Below are positions 8,163 to 16,367 of a stretch of 64,000 nt of DNA, one piece after another. The translations under genes and the position numbers were made by a program. The DNA lies in contig NZ_JBBHLB010000004.1 in NCBI RefSeq assembly GCF_037572415.1, positions 248,001 to 312,000 on the forward strand, read 5' to 3'. The notes under the pieces are model-generated. The model did not search any database. It saw nothing but the letters and a program-made list of their open reading frames with translations, and was not told the origin of the DNA. This stretch comes from Flavonifractor porci (GTDB taxonomy: Bacteria; Bacillota; Clostridia; Oscillospirales; Oscillospiraceae). Every line of letters starts with the position of its first letter. The first letter of the stretch is position 1.

Positions 8163-8233
8163 CGTATTATAATAAAACAAATCGCTTTGAAATGACCGGC
8201 GGGGGACAACCCGCCTTTATAGGAGGAAGAGCT

Positions 8234-9187
8234 ATGGAAAGCTTGTACACCGTCAAACTGGGCGAATTGATCAAAAAGTTTAATCTGGAGGTCCTGCGTG
8301 GTGCGGAGGGCTATGAGGATCAGGCCATCTGCACCGAGGACGTGAATCGTCCCGGCCTGCAGCTTACCGGATTTTTCGACTACTTCGATCCCCACCGGCT
8401 CCAGGTCATCGGCAAGGTGGAAGATACCTACCTCTCCGGCCTGACGCCGGATCAGCGGCGGGAGAGCTTTGAGCTGCTGCTGAGCCAGGATATTCCCGCC
8501 CTCATCGTTTCCCGTGGCATTGATCCCTTCCCGGAGTGTATGGAGATGGCGGAGAAGTATGATCGGACGGTACTCCGCAGCCAGGATACTACCAGCGTAC
8601 TGATGAGTACCATCATTGCCTCTCTGAAGTCCTACCTGGCCCCCCGCATCACCCGCCACGGTGTCTTGGTGGAGGTGTACGGCGAGGGCGTGCTGCTGCT
8701 GGGCGAGTCCGGTGTGGGTAAGAGCGAGACCGCCATTGAGCTGGTAAAGCGTGGCCACCGCCTCATTGCCGACGATGCGGTGGAGATCAAGCAGACGGTT
8801 ACCGGCGGCCTGATGGGTACTGCCCCCGAGCTCATCCGCCACTATATTGAACTGCGGGGCATCGGTGTCATCGACGTACGCCGCCTGTTCGGTATGAGTG
8901 CTGTTAAGGAAGAGGCGGAGATCGACATGGTCATCAGCCTGGAGCAGTGGAAGGACGGGGCCATGTATGACCGGCTGGGCCTGGAGAACCTGTACACCAC
9001 CATCCTGGACGTACAGGTGCCCTCTCTCACCATTCCGGTGAAGCCGGGCCGGAATCTGGCGGTCATCATCGAGGTGGCGGCCATGAACAACCGCCACAAG
9101 AAGATGGGCTACAACGCCGCTCTGGAGTTTACCAAGCAGATCAACGAGCACTTTGACCAGGCCATGAGCGCCCAGATGAACAAGTAA
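8234..9187 (+). CDS. hprK: HPr kinase/phosphorylase
   Basis: Bifunctional enzyme that phosphorylates and dephosphorylates Ser46 of HPr, the sensor step of carbon catabolite repression in Firmicutes. It has 317 residues. An N-terminal DRTGG-like domain precedes the catalytic half with His142, Walker A GESGVGKS (157-164) and the signature ELRGIGVIDVRRLFG. The start at 8234 follows AGGAGG at 8221-8226; a longer in-frame start at 8147 would lie inside the hairpin chain and has no ribosome site. Usually hprK is next to lgt; here it is alone. Its substrate HPr is encoded at 25813-26076. Confidence 0.97.
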   Translation: MESLYTVKLGELIKKFNLEVLRGAEGYEDQAICTEDVNRPGLQLTGFFDYFDPHRLQVIGKVEDTYLSGLTPDQRRESFELLLSQDIPALIVSRGIDPFPECMEMAEKYDRTVLRSQDTTSVLMSTIIASLKSYLAPRITRHGVLVEVYGEGVLLLGESGVGKSETAIELVKRGHRLIADDAVEIKQTVTGGLMGTAPELIRHYIELRGIGVIDVRRLFGMSAVKEEAEIDMVISLEQWKDGAMYDRLGLENLYTTILDVQVPSLTIPVKPGRNLAVIIEVAAMNNRHKKMGYNAALEFTKQINEHFDQAMSAQMNK

Positions 9188-9201
9188 TCCCTCAGATCAC
9201 G

Positions 9202-9259
9202 GCCCGCCGAGGCGGACTTCGGAGCCAGAGGCCCCGGAGCAAAGCCCGGCGGGCTTTTT
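9202..9259 (+). terminator. Terminator after hprK
   Basis: GCCCGCCG (9202-9209) pairs with CGGCGGGC (9247-9254) around a long, partly paired loop; five T follow. Confidence 0.6.
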
Positions 9260-9276
9260 AAAGGATGTGACCGCTC

Positions 9277-10719
9277 TTGACCTTTTTATCCCTGCCCTTC
9301 TTCTGCTTCTTTCCGGTGACAGCGCTGGGTTATTTCCTGTTGCCCCGGAAGGTGCGGAACCTGTGGCTGCTGCTGGCCAGCTGGTTTTTCTATCTGTGCG
9401 CCAAGCCGGTCTATCTCACCCTGCTGCTCTTTGTGATTCTCACCTCCTATGGAGCGGGGATCGCCTTGGGAAAGAAGAAAAAACAATGGGTGTTGGCGCT
9501 CTGCCTGCTGACCGACGTGGTGCTGCTCTTCCTCTTTAAATATGTCAACTTCGCTCTCTCTATGGCGGGAGAAGTTCTTCACGGCATGGGGATTGCCTGG
9601 AATATGCCGGTACTGGACATTGTGCTGCCGGTGGGTATCTCCTTCTATCTCTTCCAGGCCATGGGCTATGTGATCGACGTATGGCGGGGTAAGACGGAGG
9701 CCCAGGGGAATTTTCTGCTCCACGCTCTGTTTCTCTCCTTCTTCCCTCAGGTGGTGTCCGGCCCGATCGGCCGGGCAGGGGAGCTTATTCCCCAGTTCCG
9801 GGAACCGCATCCCTTTGACTGGAACAAATTCCGGGAGGGGCTGGTGCGCTTTTTATGGGGCGCCTTTCAGAAAATGGTGCTGGCCGACCGGCTGGCGGTG
9901 CTGGTCAACACCATCTTCGGGGCGCCGGAGACCTTTGGCGCGGTGCAGGTGATGGGGGCGGCGGTGGCCTTTTCCCTTCAGATCTACTGTGATTTCTCCT
10001 CCTACACCGACATGGCCCTGGGCGTGGCCCACAGCATGGGCTTCACCCTGCGGGAAAACTTTGACACACCCTATTTTTCCCGGTCCATTGCGGAATTCTG
10101 GCGGCGGTGGCATATGTCCCTGTCCAACTGGTTCCGGGACTACCTCTACATCCCCTTGGGCGGCTCCCGGCGGGGCACTGCCCGGAAATATCTGAATGTA
10201 CTCATCGTTTTTGCCGTCAGCGGCCTGTGGCACGGGGCGGCTATGACCTTTGTAGTGTGGGGCGTGCTCAACGGCCTCTATCAGGTGATGGGGGCGGTCA
10301 CCGCACCCCTGCGGGACGGCGGGTACCGGCTGCTCCACATCAGGGAGGACGGTCCCTTCCGGCATGGGGCGCAGGTTCTGATCACCTTCCTGCTGGCTAC
10401 GGTGGCCTGGGTGTTCTTCAAGGCCAGCTCCCTGTCCAACGCCCTGGCGGTATTGGGTGGGATGCTCCACGGTCCCCTGTGGGTGCGTCAGAGCATGGGC
10501 CTGGACCGGTGGGAGCTGCTGGTGGCCGCTGCGGGTCTGCTGCTGCTCTTGCTGGTGGATCTGTTGAGCAAGCGGTACAATCTGTGGAAGGCCTATCTGC
10601 AACAGCCCCGGATGGTACGGTGGTGCATCTTATGGGTGCTCCTCTTTGGCTGCCTGATCTTCGGCAGCTATGGAGCGGGGTACGACGCCCAGGATTTTAT
10701 GTATGGATTCAGTTTTTAA
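9277..10719 (+). CDS. MBOAT-family O-acyltransferase (AlgI/DltB-like)
   Basis: Polytopic membrane O-acyltransferase, 480 residues with about ten hydrophobic helices. The AlgI/DltB signature is clear: EFWRRWHMSLSNWFRDYLY followed by IPLGGSR, and the catalytic His lies in SGLWHGAAMTFVVWG. Such proteins pass acyl groups, usually acetyl, across the membrane to surface polymers. The start is a TTG at 9277, 11 bases after AAGGA. The next gene encodes an SGNH-like partner, so the pair probably O-acetylates an exopolysaccharide or wall polymer. There is no dltA or dltC nearby, so D-alanylation is unlikely. Confidence 0.92.
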   Translation: MTFLSLPFFCFFPVTALGYFLLPRKVRNLWLLLASWFFYLCAKPVYLTLLLFVILTSYGAGIALGKKKKQWVLALCLLTDVVLLFLFKYVNFALSMAGEVLHGMGIAWNMPVLDIVLPVGISFYLFQAMGYVIDVWRGKTEAQGNFLLHALFLSFFPQVVSGPIGRAGELIPQFREPHPFDWNKFREGLVRFLWGAFQKMVLADRLAVLVNTIFGAPETFGAVQVMGAAVAFSLQIYCDFSSYTDMALGVAHSMGFTLRENFDTPYFSRSIAEFWRRWHMSLSNWFRDYLYIPLGGSRRGTARKYLNVLIVFAVSGLWHGAAMTFVVWGVLNGLYQVMGAVTAPLRDGGYRLLHIREDGPFRHGAQVLITFLLATVAWVFFKASSLSNALAVLGGMLHGPLWVRQSMGLDRWELLVAAAGLLLLLLVDLLSKRYNLWKAYLQQPRMVRWCILWVLLFGCLIFGSYGAGYDAQDFMYGFSF

Positions 10720-10734
10720 GGAGGGGATACACCA

Positions 10735-11754
10735 ATGAAGCGCCTGAACAAGGGGAAAGAGTGCTTCTTTGCCCTCCTCTTCCTGCTGCTGGCGGCAGTG
10801 ATGGTCAATTTTGTCTCCGATGTTCTTCGGCCCGCCCAGACCATGTACGGTGCCACCTGGAGTTCCTTTCGGGCGGAACCGGAGAACAGCCTGGACGTGA
10901 TTTATCTGGGCAGCTCCTTTGCCTACTGCGATTTCAACCCCTCGGTGGTGTATGATGCCTCCGGCCTGACGGGGTATGTGATGGCGGGCTCGGAACAGCC
11001 TCTGTCCATTACCTATTGGTATTTGAAAGAGATTTTCCGCACGCAGTCTCCATCCGCCGTGGTGCTGGAGGGTACCTCTCTGTACTTTAAGCAGTACCAG
11101 AACTATACCCAGCAGAATGTGAGCCAGATGCCCTTCTCGGTCAACAAGCTGGGCGCCATCTTTACGGCGTCTGAGGAAAACCTGCGGACCGGACTGCTCT
11201 TTGACCTGTCTCTCTACCACAGCCGTTGGAAGGAGATGGGCAAAAGCGATCTGAAAAAAGCAGCGGTCCCGGTACAGGGGGACCACTACAAGGGCTTTAC
11301 GCCGGTGGATCAGGTGATGGACGGCGTGGGAGAAACCGTGGTGGAGGGCAACCGCACGGTGTCGGAGGAGGACTACGCCGCCAACCTGGTATGGCTGGGC
11401 AGGATCCTGGACCTCTGCCGGGAGCACGGCGCCCAGCCCATTGTTACATTCAATCCAAGCTATACCCGCTGTACTCAGGAGCAGTACGCCCGCAATACGG
11501 CAGACATTCTGGCCCTGGATGGGGAGGCACTGGTATACAACTGGTCGGACAGCTTCGAGGAGATGGGGCTGATCCCCACAGAGCATCTCTATGACGGCGG
11601 CCACCTGAACCAGGACGGAGCGGCCATTTTCTCCGCCTGGCTGGGCCGGTTCCTGACCGACGAGGTGGGGCTGGTCCCCAGAACACAGACTGCGGAAAAT
11701 ACCGCTGCCTGGGAGGAATCTGCCGCCTGGTGGCGGGAGAAAAACCAGAGCTGA
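10735..11754 (+). CDS. SGNH/DltD-like partner of the MBOAT acyltransferase
   Basis: Extracytoplasmic protein of 339 residues anchored by one N-terminal helix (CFFALLFLLLAAVMVNFV). IYLGSSFAYCDFNP carries the block I nucleophile serine of SGNH hydrolases. Near the C-terminus YDGGHLNQDG supplies the Asp-x-x-His type catalytic pair. Proteins of this kind (DltD, AlgX/AlgJ, PatB) complete acyl transfer onto the polymer outside the cell. It lies 15 bases after the MBOAT gene with AAGGAGG between, so the two form an operon closed by a terminator. Confidence 0.85.
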   Translation: MKRLNKGKECFFALLFLLLAAVMVNFVSDVLRPAQTMYGATWSSFRAEPENSLDVIYLGSSFAYCDFNPSVVYDASGLTGYVMAGSEQPLSITYWYLKEIFRTQSPSAVVLEGTSLYFKQYQNYTQQNVSQMPFSVNKLGAIFTASEENLRTGLLFDLSLYHSRWKEMGKSDLKKAAVPVQGDHYKGFTPVDQVMDGVGETVVEGNRTVSEEDYAANLVWLGRILDLCREHGAQPIVTFNPSYTRCTQEQYARNTADILALDGEALVYNWSDSFEEMGLIPTEHLYDGGHLNQDGAAIFSAWLGRFLTDEVGLVPRTQTAENTAAWEESAAWWREKNQS

Positions 11755-11759
11755 CTTGA

Positions 11760-11787
11760 AAAACCTCCGGCTTCGGCCGGAGGTTTT
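11760..11787 (+). terminator. Terminator after the MBOAT/SGNH operon
   Basis: Perfect 12-bp stem AAAACCTCCGGC / GCCGGAGGTTTT with a TTCG tetraloop; the stem end itself carries the T run. Confidence 0.85.
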
Positions 11788-11861
11788 GTCACGTTTGGCT
11801 TTGCCCAGGTGTATTCCAGGTGAACGCGTTCCAATCCACAAGGCAAGAAGGAGGGAGGAGC

Positions 11862-12362
11862 ATGGAAGGACAGGACAGGGAGGCGCTGGCCCGACGGCTG
11901 GTGGACACTTATTCCGACCAGCTGCTGCGGCTGGCCTATTCGCTGCTGAACAATGTGCCGGACGCACAGGACGTGTGCCAGGAGGCGCTGCTTAAGGGGC
12001 TGGACCACGCCCATGACTTTGAAAGCCGGGAGCACGAGCGGGCGTGGCTTATCCGTGTGACTGTCAATCTGTGTAAAAACTTGCGGCGAAGTCCCTGGCG
12101 CACCCGGACGGTGGGGCTGGATACGGTGGCTGAACAGGCGGCCTTCCAACCGGAAGAGGGGGGCGTGCTGGAGGAGGTCCAGCGGCTGCCCGCCAAATAC
12201 CGGGAAGTATTGGTGCTCTATTACTATATGGGCTATAACACCAATGAAATCGCGGAGATCCTGGGTATCCGGGCGGATGCGGTACGGGCCCGGATGAGCC
12301 GGGCCAGACAGAAGCTGAGACTGGGATTGGAGGTACAGGGCTATGGCAAGCTATCGAGATGA
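11862..12362 (+). CDS. ECF-type RNA polymerase sigma factor
   Basis: Sigma-70 family factor of the extracytoplasmic-function type, 166 residues. Region 2 includes DAQDVCQEALLKGL and HERAWLIRVTVNLCKN; region 4 is the helix-turn-helix YNTNEIAEILGIRADAVRARMSRARQKL. ATG 11862 is chosen because GGAGGGAGG lies just upstream; a longer frame from 11820 has none. It overlaps the next gene by 20 bases, and that gene is the likely anti-sigma factor. The target promoters are unknown; self-regulation is common for such pairs. Confidence 0.92.
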   Translation: MEGQDREALARRLVDTYSDQLLRLAYSLLNNVPDAQDVCQEALLKGLDHAHDFESREHERAWLIRVTVNLCKNLRRSPWRTRTVGLDTVAEQAAFQPEEGGVLEEVQRLPAKYREVLVLYYYMGYNTNEIAEILGIRADAVRARMSRARQKLRLGLEVQGYGKLSR

Positions 12363-13515
12363 ACTGGACCGGCTGAAATTCTCGCCGGAGGAAAAGGATG
12401 AACTGACCCGACGCCTGACGGCGGAGCGCGCGGCCACAACGGCGCGGCGGATGTGCCTGCCCTACCGGGGACTGGTGGCTGCGGTAGCGGCTATCTCCCT
12501 GCTGGTGGGGGCGGTGGGCGCGGCATCCCTGGCGGGGGTATCTCCTGCCTTCCGGGAACTGTTTGGTATCACCGATGATGCGCAGGCCCTGCAGCTGGGC
12601 GCGGAACAGTTGAATCTGGTCTTTGAGGATCAAAATGGCTCCGGCGCCTCCATCGCCGTCAAAGAGGTGGTCAAGGATCAGGAGCGGGTCTATGTGCTGC
12701 TGGACTTTACCGCTCCGGCAGGGGTAGCGCTTCCCACACCGGAGGAGACTGCGGACGGACGGAACTTCTGGCTGGGGGAGGAAGAGGAAGACTGCTCCGC
12801 CGCCTTCTATGGAGATGAAAACTGTACCCAGCGGGTGGACCCCCGCAGCTGGGGCTGGGGGTTCCGAGCGGTGGACGACCCGGATACCACCGACCAGGTG
12901 ATCCCCCTGATGCTCCAGATCACCTGCGATGAGACCCTGCCGGAGGAGGCGGCATGGCTAAAGGTCACCCACTTGTCCAACCTGTGGGCACTGGAAAACG
13001 GGAAAGAGACCCGTGTGCTGTCCGGAATGGACTTTACCCTCGCCATTCCCATTGAGACCACGGCGGAGATCTATTCTTTTGAAGGGCGCTGCGGCGTAAA
13101 TCTGAACGGCGTCACGCTGGCCACGGCGGAAAACCTGACCATCTCCCCGGTCAGTGTGGCCATGGATCTGGTAATCCCAGATGGGGCGGCCTACGATGCC
13201 GCCTTCGAGGCCCAGGGCCCCTGGCAGGTGTATGTGCTGCTGGAGGACGGCACCCGGGTGTGGACCGAGTTTGAGCAGGGAAGCGGTGTTCATGATGTGT
13301 TCCAGGATGACGCGGGGCAGACCTTCTTCCGGGCTGACCATGTCCGCTTTGAGCTGGACTCCCCCATTGATGTGGCCCAGATCAAAGATATCGTCTTTGT
13401 GGGGGACAACAGCCTGGCGTATGGGGAAGAGAAGCATGAGGCGGTGATCCACTTCAGCTTTACCCCCCATTATTTCCGTAATGAGACCTACTGGAATCAG
13501 GTCAACCAACATTAA
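12343..13515 (+). CDS. DUF4179-like membrane protein, probable anti-sigma factor
   Basis: Protein of 390 residues. A short cytoplasmic N-terminus (about 1-42) is followed by one transmembrane helix (LVAAVAAISLLVGAVGAAS, about 45-64) and a large outer domain rich in beta strands. This order is that of DUF4179-type proteins encoded with ECF sigma factors in Firmicutes. It overlaps the sigma gene by 20 bases and has GGAGG about 10 bases before its ATG. By position it should bind the sigma factor through the short N-terminal part; that role is inference. A paralogue with the same arrangement lies at 43879-45096. Confidence 0.75.
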   Translation: MASYRDELDRLKFSPEEKDELTRRLTAERAATTARRMCLPYRGLVAAVAAISLLVGAVGAASLAGVSPAFRELFGITDDAQALQLGAEQLNLVFEDQNGSGASIAVKEVVKDQERVYVLLDFTAPAGVALPTPEETADGRNFWLGEEEEDCSAAFYGDENCTQRVDPRSWGWGFRAVDDPDTTDQVIPLMLQITCDETLPEEAAWLKVTHLSNLWALENGKETRVLSGMDFTLAIPIETTAEIYSFEGRCGVNLNGVTLATAENLTISPVSVAMDLVIPDGAAYDAAFEAQGPWQVYVLLEDGTRVWTEFEQGSGVHDVFQDDAGQTFFRADHVRFELDSPIDVAQIKDIVFVGDNSLAYGEEKHEAVIHFSFTPHYFRNETYWNQVNQH

Positions 13516-13540
13516 AAAAGTTGCTGCATTCAGGCGTAAA

Positions 13541-13570
13541 AGAGCCCGGGGTACTCCGGGTTCTTTTTTG
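13541..13570 (+). terminator. Terminator after the ECF operon
   Basis: Nine-pair stem AGAGCCCGG / CCGGGTTCT (one G-T pair), loop GGTACT, then a run of T. Confidence 0.75.
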
Positions 13571-13592
13571 TTTTTTTGAGGTGAAAAAATCC

Positions 13593-13621
13593 TTGCAAAA
13601 CTGGAAACACTGTGATATTAT
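13593..13621 (+). promoter_or_regulatory. Sigma-A promoter of rpsB
   Basis: TTGCAA (13593-13598), a 17-base spacer and TATTAT (13616-13621). It leaves a leader of about 110 bases before rpsB that contains GC-rich complementary segments; an S2 autoregulatory leader is possible but I do not recognise a known motif. Confidence 0.65.
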
Positions 13622-13736
13622 ATTCGGGCATGATTACGCACACCCGCGGACGGGGGGCCAGGTGCTTCCGCTTGGAGGTTGGCCGGCTCCGAATGAAACG
13701 GGTGGAGGAATCAACAATTAAAGGAGGAATTTTATC

Positions 13737-14462
13737 ATGGCAGTCGTATCTATGAAGCAGCTTCTCGAGGCGGGCGTCCACTTCGGTCACCAGACCCGTC
13801 GTTGGAACCCCAAAATGGCCACCTATATCTACACCGAGCGCAACGGCATCTATATCATCGACCTGCAGAAGACCGTGAAGAAGCTGGAGGAGGCCTACAA
13901 CTTCGTCCGTTCTCTGGGCGAGTCCGGCCAGACCCTGCTGTTTGTGGGCACCAAGAAGCAGGCTCAGGAGGCTATTAAGGAAGAGGCTGAGCGTGTTGGT
14001 ATGTACTATGTGAACGCCCGTTGGCTGGGAGGCATGCTCACCAACTTCAAGACCATGCGCGGCCGCGTGGAGCGTCTGAACCAGCTGAAGAAGATGCAGG
14101 AGGACGGCACCTTCGATATGCTGCCCAAGAAGGAAGTCATGAAGCACCTGGGCGAGATCGCCAAGCTGGAGAAGTACCTGGGCGGCGTTGTGGAGATGAA
14201 GAAGCTCCCCGGCGCTCTGTTCGTGGTCGATCCCCGCAAGGAGCGCAACGCCATCAACGAGGCCCGCAAGCTGAACATCCCCATCGTGGCTATCGTGGAC
14301 ACCAACTGCGACCCCGACGAGATCGACTATGTGATCCCCGGCAACGATGACGCCATCCGCGCCATTAAGCTGATCTCCGGTGTGATGGCCAACGCCATCC
14401 AGGAGGGCAAGCAGGGCCAGGACGCCGCTGAGGAGACCGAGAAGACCGAGGCCGCTGAGTAA
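13737..14462 (+). CDS. rpsB: 30S ribosomal protein S2
   Basis: Ribosomal protein S2, 241 residues, a component of the small subunit head/body junction that also contacts S1. The N-terminus MKQLLEAGVHFGHQTRRWNP and PGALFVVDPRKERNAI are diagnostic. The start follows AAGGAGG. It is first in the rpsB-tsf pair, with its own promoter about 115 bases upstream. A strong terminator-like hairpin separates it from tsf. Confidence 0.98.
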   Translation: MAVVSMKQLLEAGVHFGHQTRRWNPKMATYIYTERNGIYIIDLQKTVKKLEEAYNFVRSLGESGQTLLFVGTKKQAQEAIKEEAERVGMYYVNARWLGGMLTNFKTMRGRVERLNQLKKMQEDGTFDMLPKKEVMKHLGEIAKLEKYLGGVVEMKKLPGALFVVDPRKERNAINEARKLNIPIVAIVDTNCDPDEIDYVIPGNDDAIRAIKLISGVMANAIQEGKQGQDAAEETEKTEAAE

Positions 14463-14482
14463 TTTACCCGAATGAATGACAG

Positions 14483-14516
14483 GAGCGCCCGCCCGCGCGG
14501 GCGGACGCTCTTTTTT
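14483..14516 (+). terminator. Terminator-like hairpin between rpsB and tsf
   Basis: GAGCG and a 7-bp GC core pair across 14483-14510 with one mismatch; six T follow. The T run merges into TATAAT at 14516-14521, but no matching -35 is present at the right distance. It may lower tsf expression relative to rpsB. Confidence 0.75.
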
Positions 14517-14542
14517 ATAATTGAGATGGAGGTAATGTGATC

Positions 14543-15457
14543 ATGGCAATCACTGCAAAAGACGTACAGGCCCTGCGCGAGATGACCGGCGTGGGCATGA
14601 TGGACTGCAAGAAGGCCCTCACTGAGGCCGAGGGCAACATGGACAAAGCTGTTGAGATCCTGCGCGAGAAGGGTCTGGCCGCTTCCCAGAAGAAGGCCGG
14701 CCGCATTGCTGCCGAGGGTATGGCTTATGCCGCTGTTATCGACGGCATGGGTGTGGTGGTCGAGGTCAACGCCGAGACCGACTTCGTGGGCAAGAACGAG
14801 AAGTTCGTGGACTTCGTGAAGGGCGTGGCTGCTGTTGTGGCCGCCAACAAGCCCGCTGACCTGGATGCTCTGCTGGCTCTGCCTTACGGCAACGGCCACA
14901 CCGTGCAGGAGGAGCAGCAGGAGATGGTGCTGGTCATCGGCGAGAACATCAAGGTTCGCCGCTTTGCCTTCTTCGCTGAGGGCATTTCCGTGCCCTATAT
15001 CCATGCTGGCGGCAAGATCGGCGTGCTGGTCAACCTGGAGACCGATCTGTCCGCTGAGCAGGTGGAGACCATCGGTAAGGACGTGGCCATGCAGATCGCC
15101 GCTCTGAATCCCCGCTTCTGGGATAAGAGCCAGGTCGACCAGGCTACTCTGGACGAGGAGAAGAAGATCCTGCTGGTTCAGATGGAGAACGATCCCAAGA
15201 TGGCTTCCAAGCCTGAGAAGGTGAAGGAAGGCATTGTGGCCGGCAAGATGGGCAAGTTCTACAAGGAGAACTGCCTGCTGCAGCAGGAGTTCGTGAAGGA
15301 CGGCTCCATGACCGTGGAGCAGTATATTGCTTCCGCTGCCAAGGCTCTGGGCGGCGCTGTGAGCTTCAAGAACGCTGTTCGCTTTGAGAAGGGCGAGGGC
15401 ATCGAGAAGAAGCAGGAGAACTTCGCTGAGGAGATCGCCAAGCAGCTGGGCAAGTAA
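14543..15457 (+). CDS. tsf: Translation elongation factor Ts
   Basis: Nucleotide exchange factor for EF-Tu, 304 residues. The N-terminal UBA-like part (VQALREMTGVGMMDCKKAL) and the conserved core VEVNAETDFVGKNEKF are clear. ATG 14543 has GGAGG ten bases upstream; a GTG at 14537 would be only four bases away and is less likely. It follows rpsB as in most bacteria, but past a terminator-like hairpin. It ends in its own strong terminator. Confidence 0.98.
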   Translation: MAITAKDVQALREMTGVGMMDCKKALTEAEGNMDKAVEILREKGLAASQKKAGRIAAEGMAYAAVIDGMGVVVEVNAETDFVGKNEKFVDFVKGVAAVVAANKPADLDALLALPYGNGHTVQEEQQEMVLVIGENIKVRRFAFFAEGISVPYIHAGGKIGVLVNLETDLSAEQVETIGKDVAMQIAALNPRFWDKSQVDQATLDEEKKILLVQMENDPKMASKPEKVKEGIVAGKMGKFYKENCLLQQEFVKDGSMTVEQYIASAAKALGGAVSFKNAVRFEKGEGIEKKQENFAEEIAKQLGK

Positions 15458-15513
15458 TTGTGTACTTGTCCCCCCGCAAACAAGCACATTGTCCCGAAAT
15501 AATGACTCACAAA

Positions 15514-15551
15514 AGAGTCCGAGGAAATTCGTTTCCCCGGGCTCTTTTTTT
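15514..15551 (+). terminator. Terminator after tsf
   Basis: Stem of 14 positions (15514-15527 with 15532-15545, one mismatch and one G-T), TTCG loop, then six T. Confidence 0.85.
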
Positions 15552-15636
15552 GTTTCTTTTTTACTCTTTGTCCGGTTTTTGGCTTGATTTAGAACTAATT
15601 TAGAATTTTTTGAGAAAGAGATTGGGCGAGCAACTG

Positions 15637-15736
15637 GTGGTCAAAATGGTTGGACAAACGACCGTTTTGGAAGGAACGACCACAAATTGCATTCAGAGAA
15701 ACGAAGCGCCGGGCACGGAAGTATCCGGCGCTTTTT
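15637..15736 (+). ncRNA. Possible small structured RNA between tsf and a GNAT gene
   Basis: Outer arms GTGGTC (15637-15642) and GACCAC (15678-15683) enclose an inner ten-pair stem (AAAATGGTTG with CGACCGTTTT, two G-T pairs). A separate perfect 9-bp terminator follows: AAGCGCCGG (15704-15712) with CCGGCGCTT (15725-15733), then T. There is no reading frame between. No clear promoter was found and the fold matches no family I know. The terminator alone is well supported; the RNA gene is a guess. Confidence 0.3.
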
Positions 15737-15771
15737 CATGCCGATGAAGTTCTCCTGTGCCTGCCCTGAAC

Positions 15772-15800
15772 TTGACGCAGTCGGGAAAAGCCCCTATAAT
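15772..15800 (+). promoter_or_regulatory. Sigma-A promoter of the GNAT gene at 15842
   Basis: TTGACG (15772-15777), 17-base spacer, TATAAT (15795-15800); AGGAGGG follows before the start. Confidence 0.75.
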
Positions 15801-15841
15801 GAAGGCGTTCCAACAGGCAAAGTACAGATAGGAGGGCTGTC

Positions 15842-16312
15842 ATGGCGGAAGAGATCAAGATTCTGAATCTGGCCGATGTGCCGGAGTACATGGAGGAAGT
15901 TTCCCAATGGCTGTGGCTGGAGTGGGCCAAGGCCGACGGGTATTCTCTGGAGGAGATCATTTATCGCACAAAGTATGCTTCCCAGCGGGATACAGTGCCT
16001 CAGATGCTGGTGGCAGTCATGGGAGACAAGCCGGTGGGTGTGGTGTCCCTGTGGCTCAACGATGCCAAGACCAGACAGGACCTGTCGCCCTGGATGGCTA
16101 CCCTGTATGTGAAGGATGAGTACCGCAATCTCCACATTGGACAGCGTCTCCAGGCGGCCAGCATTGAGGCCGTTAGAGTGCTGAAGCGCTACCCCTGCCT
16201 TTATCTGATTACCAAGTTGGAAAACTACTACGAGAAGATCGGATGGAAGTTTGTGGACTACATCCCAGTGGGCGAGGGCGCCACGGAAAAAGTATATCGT
16301 TACGATCTCTAA
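15842..16312 (+). CDS. GNAT-family N-acetyltransferase
   Basis: Acetyl-CoA dependent N-acetyltransferase fold, 156 residues. The central strand and acetyl-CoA loop region ATLYVKDEYRNLHIGQRLQAASI corresponds to motif A (the usual Q/RxxGxG/A is here NLHIGQ). The C-terminal NYYEKIGWKFVDYIPVG is the typical last strand region. Substrate unknown. It is a single-gene unit with a near-consensus promoter. Confidence 0.85.
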   Translation: MAEEIKILNLADVPEYMEEVSQWLWLEWAKADGYSLEEIIYRTKYASQRDTVPQMLVAVMGDKPVGVVSLWLNDAKTRQDLSPWMATLYVKDEYRNLHIGQRLQAASIEAVRVLKRYPCLYLITKLENYYEKIGWKFVDYIPVGEGATEKVYRYDL

Positions 16313-16327
16313 ACCTAAAAATCAAGT

Positions 16328-16363
16328 GAAACGGGCCTGTCGCATCTGCGGCGGGCCCGTTTC
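16328..16363. terminator. Hairpin between the GNAT gene and the Crp/Fnr regulator
   Basis: Ten-pair stem GAAACGGGCC (16328-16337) with GGCCCGTTTC (16354-16363), a smaller stem inside the loop. It lies between convergent genes and probably serves both. Confidence 0.55.
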
Positions 16364-16367
16364 TGAT

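Noticed and set aside
14516..14521. TATAAT just after the rpsB-tsf hairpin as a tsf promoter
   Set aside because: No -35 at 16-18 bases (the position is inside the GC stem), and the bases are part of the T run.
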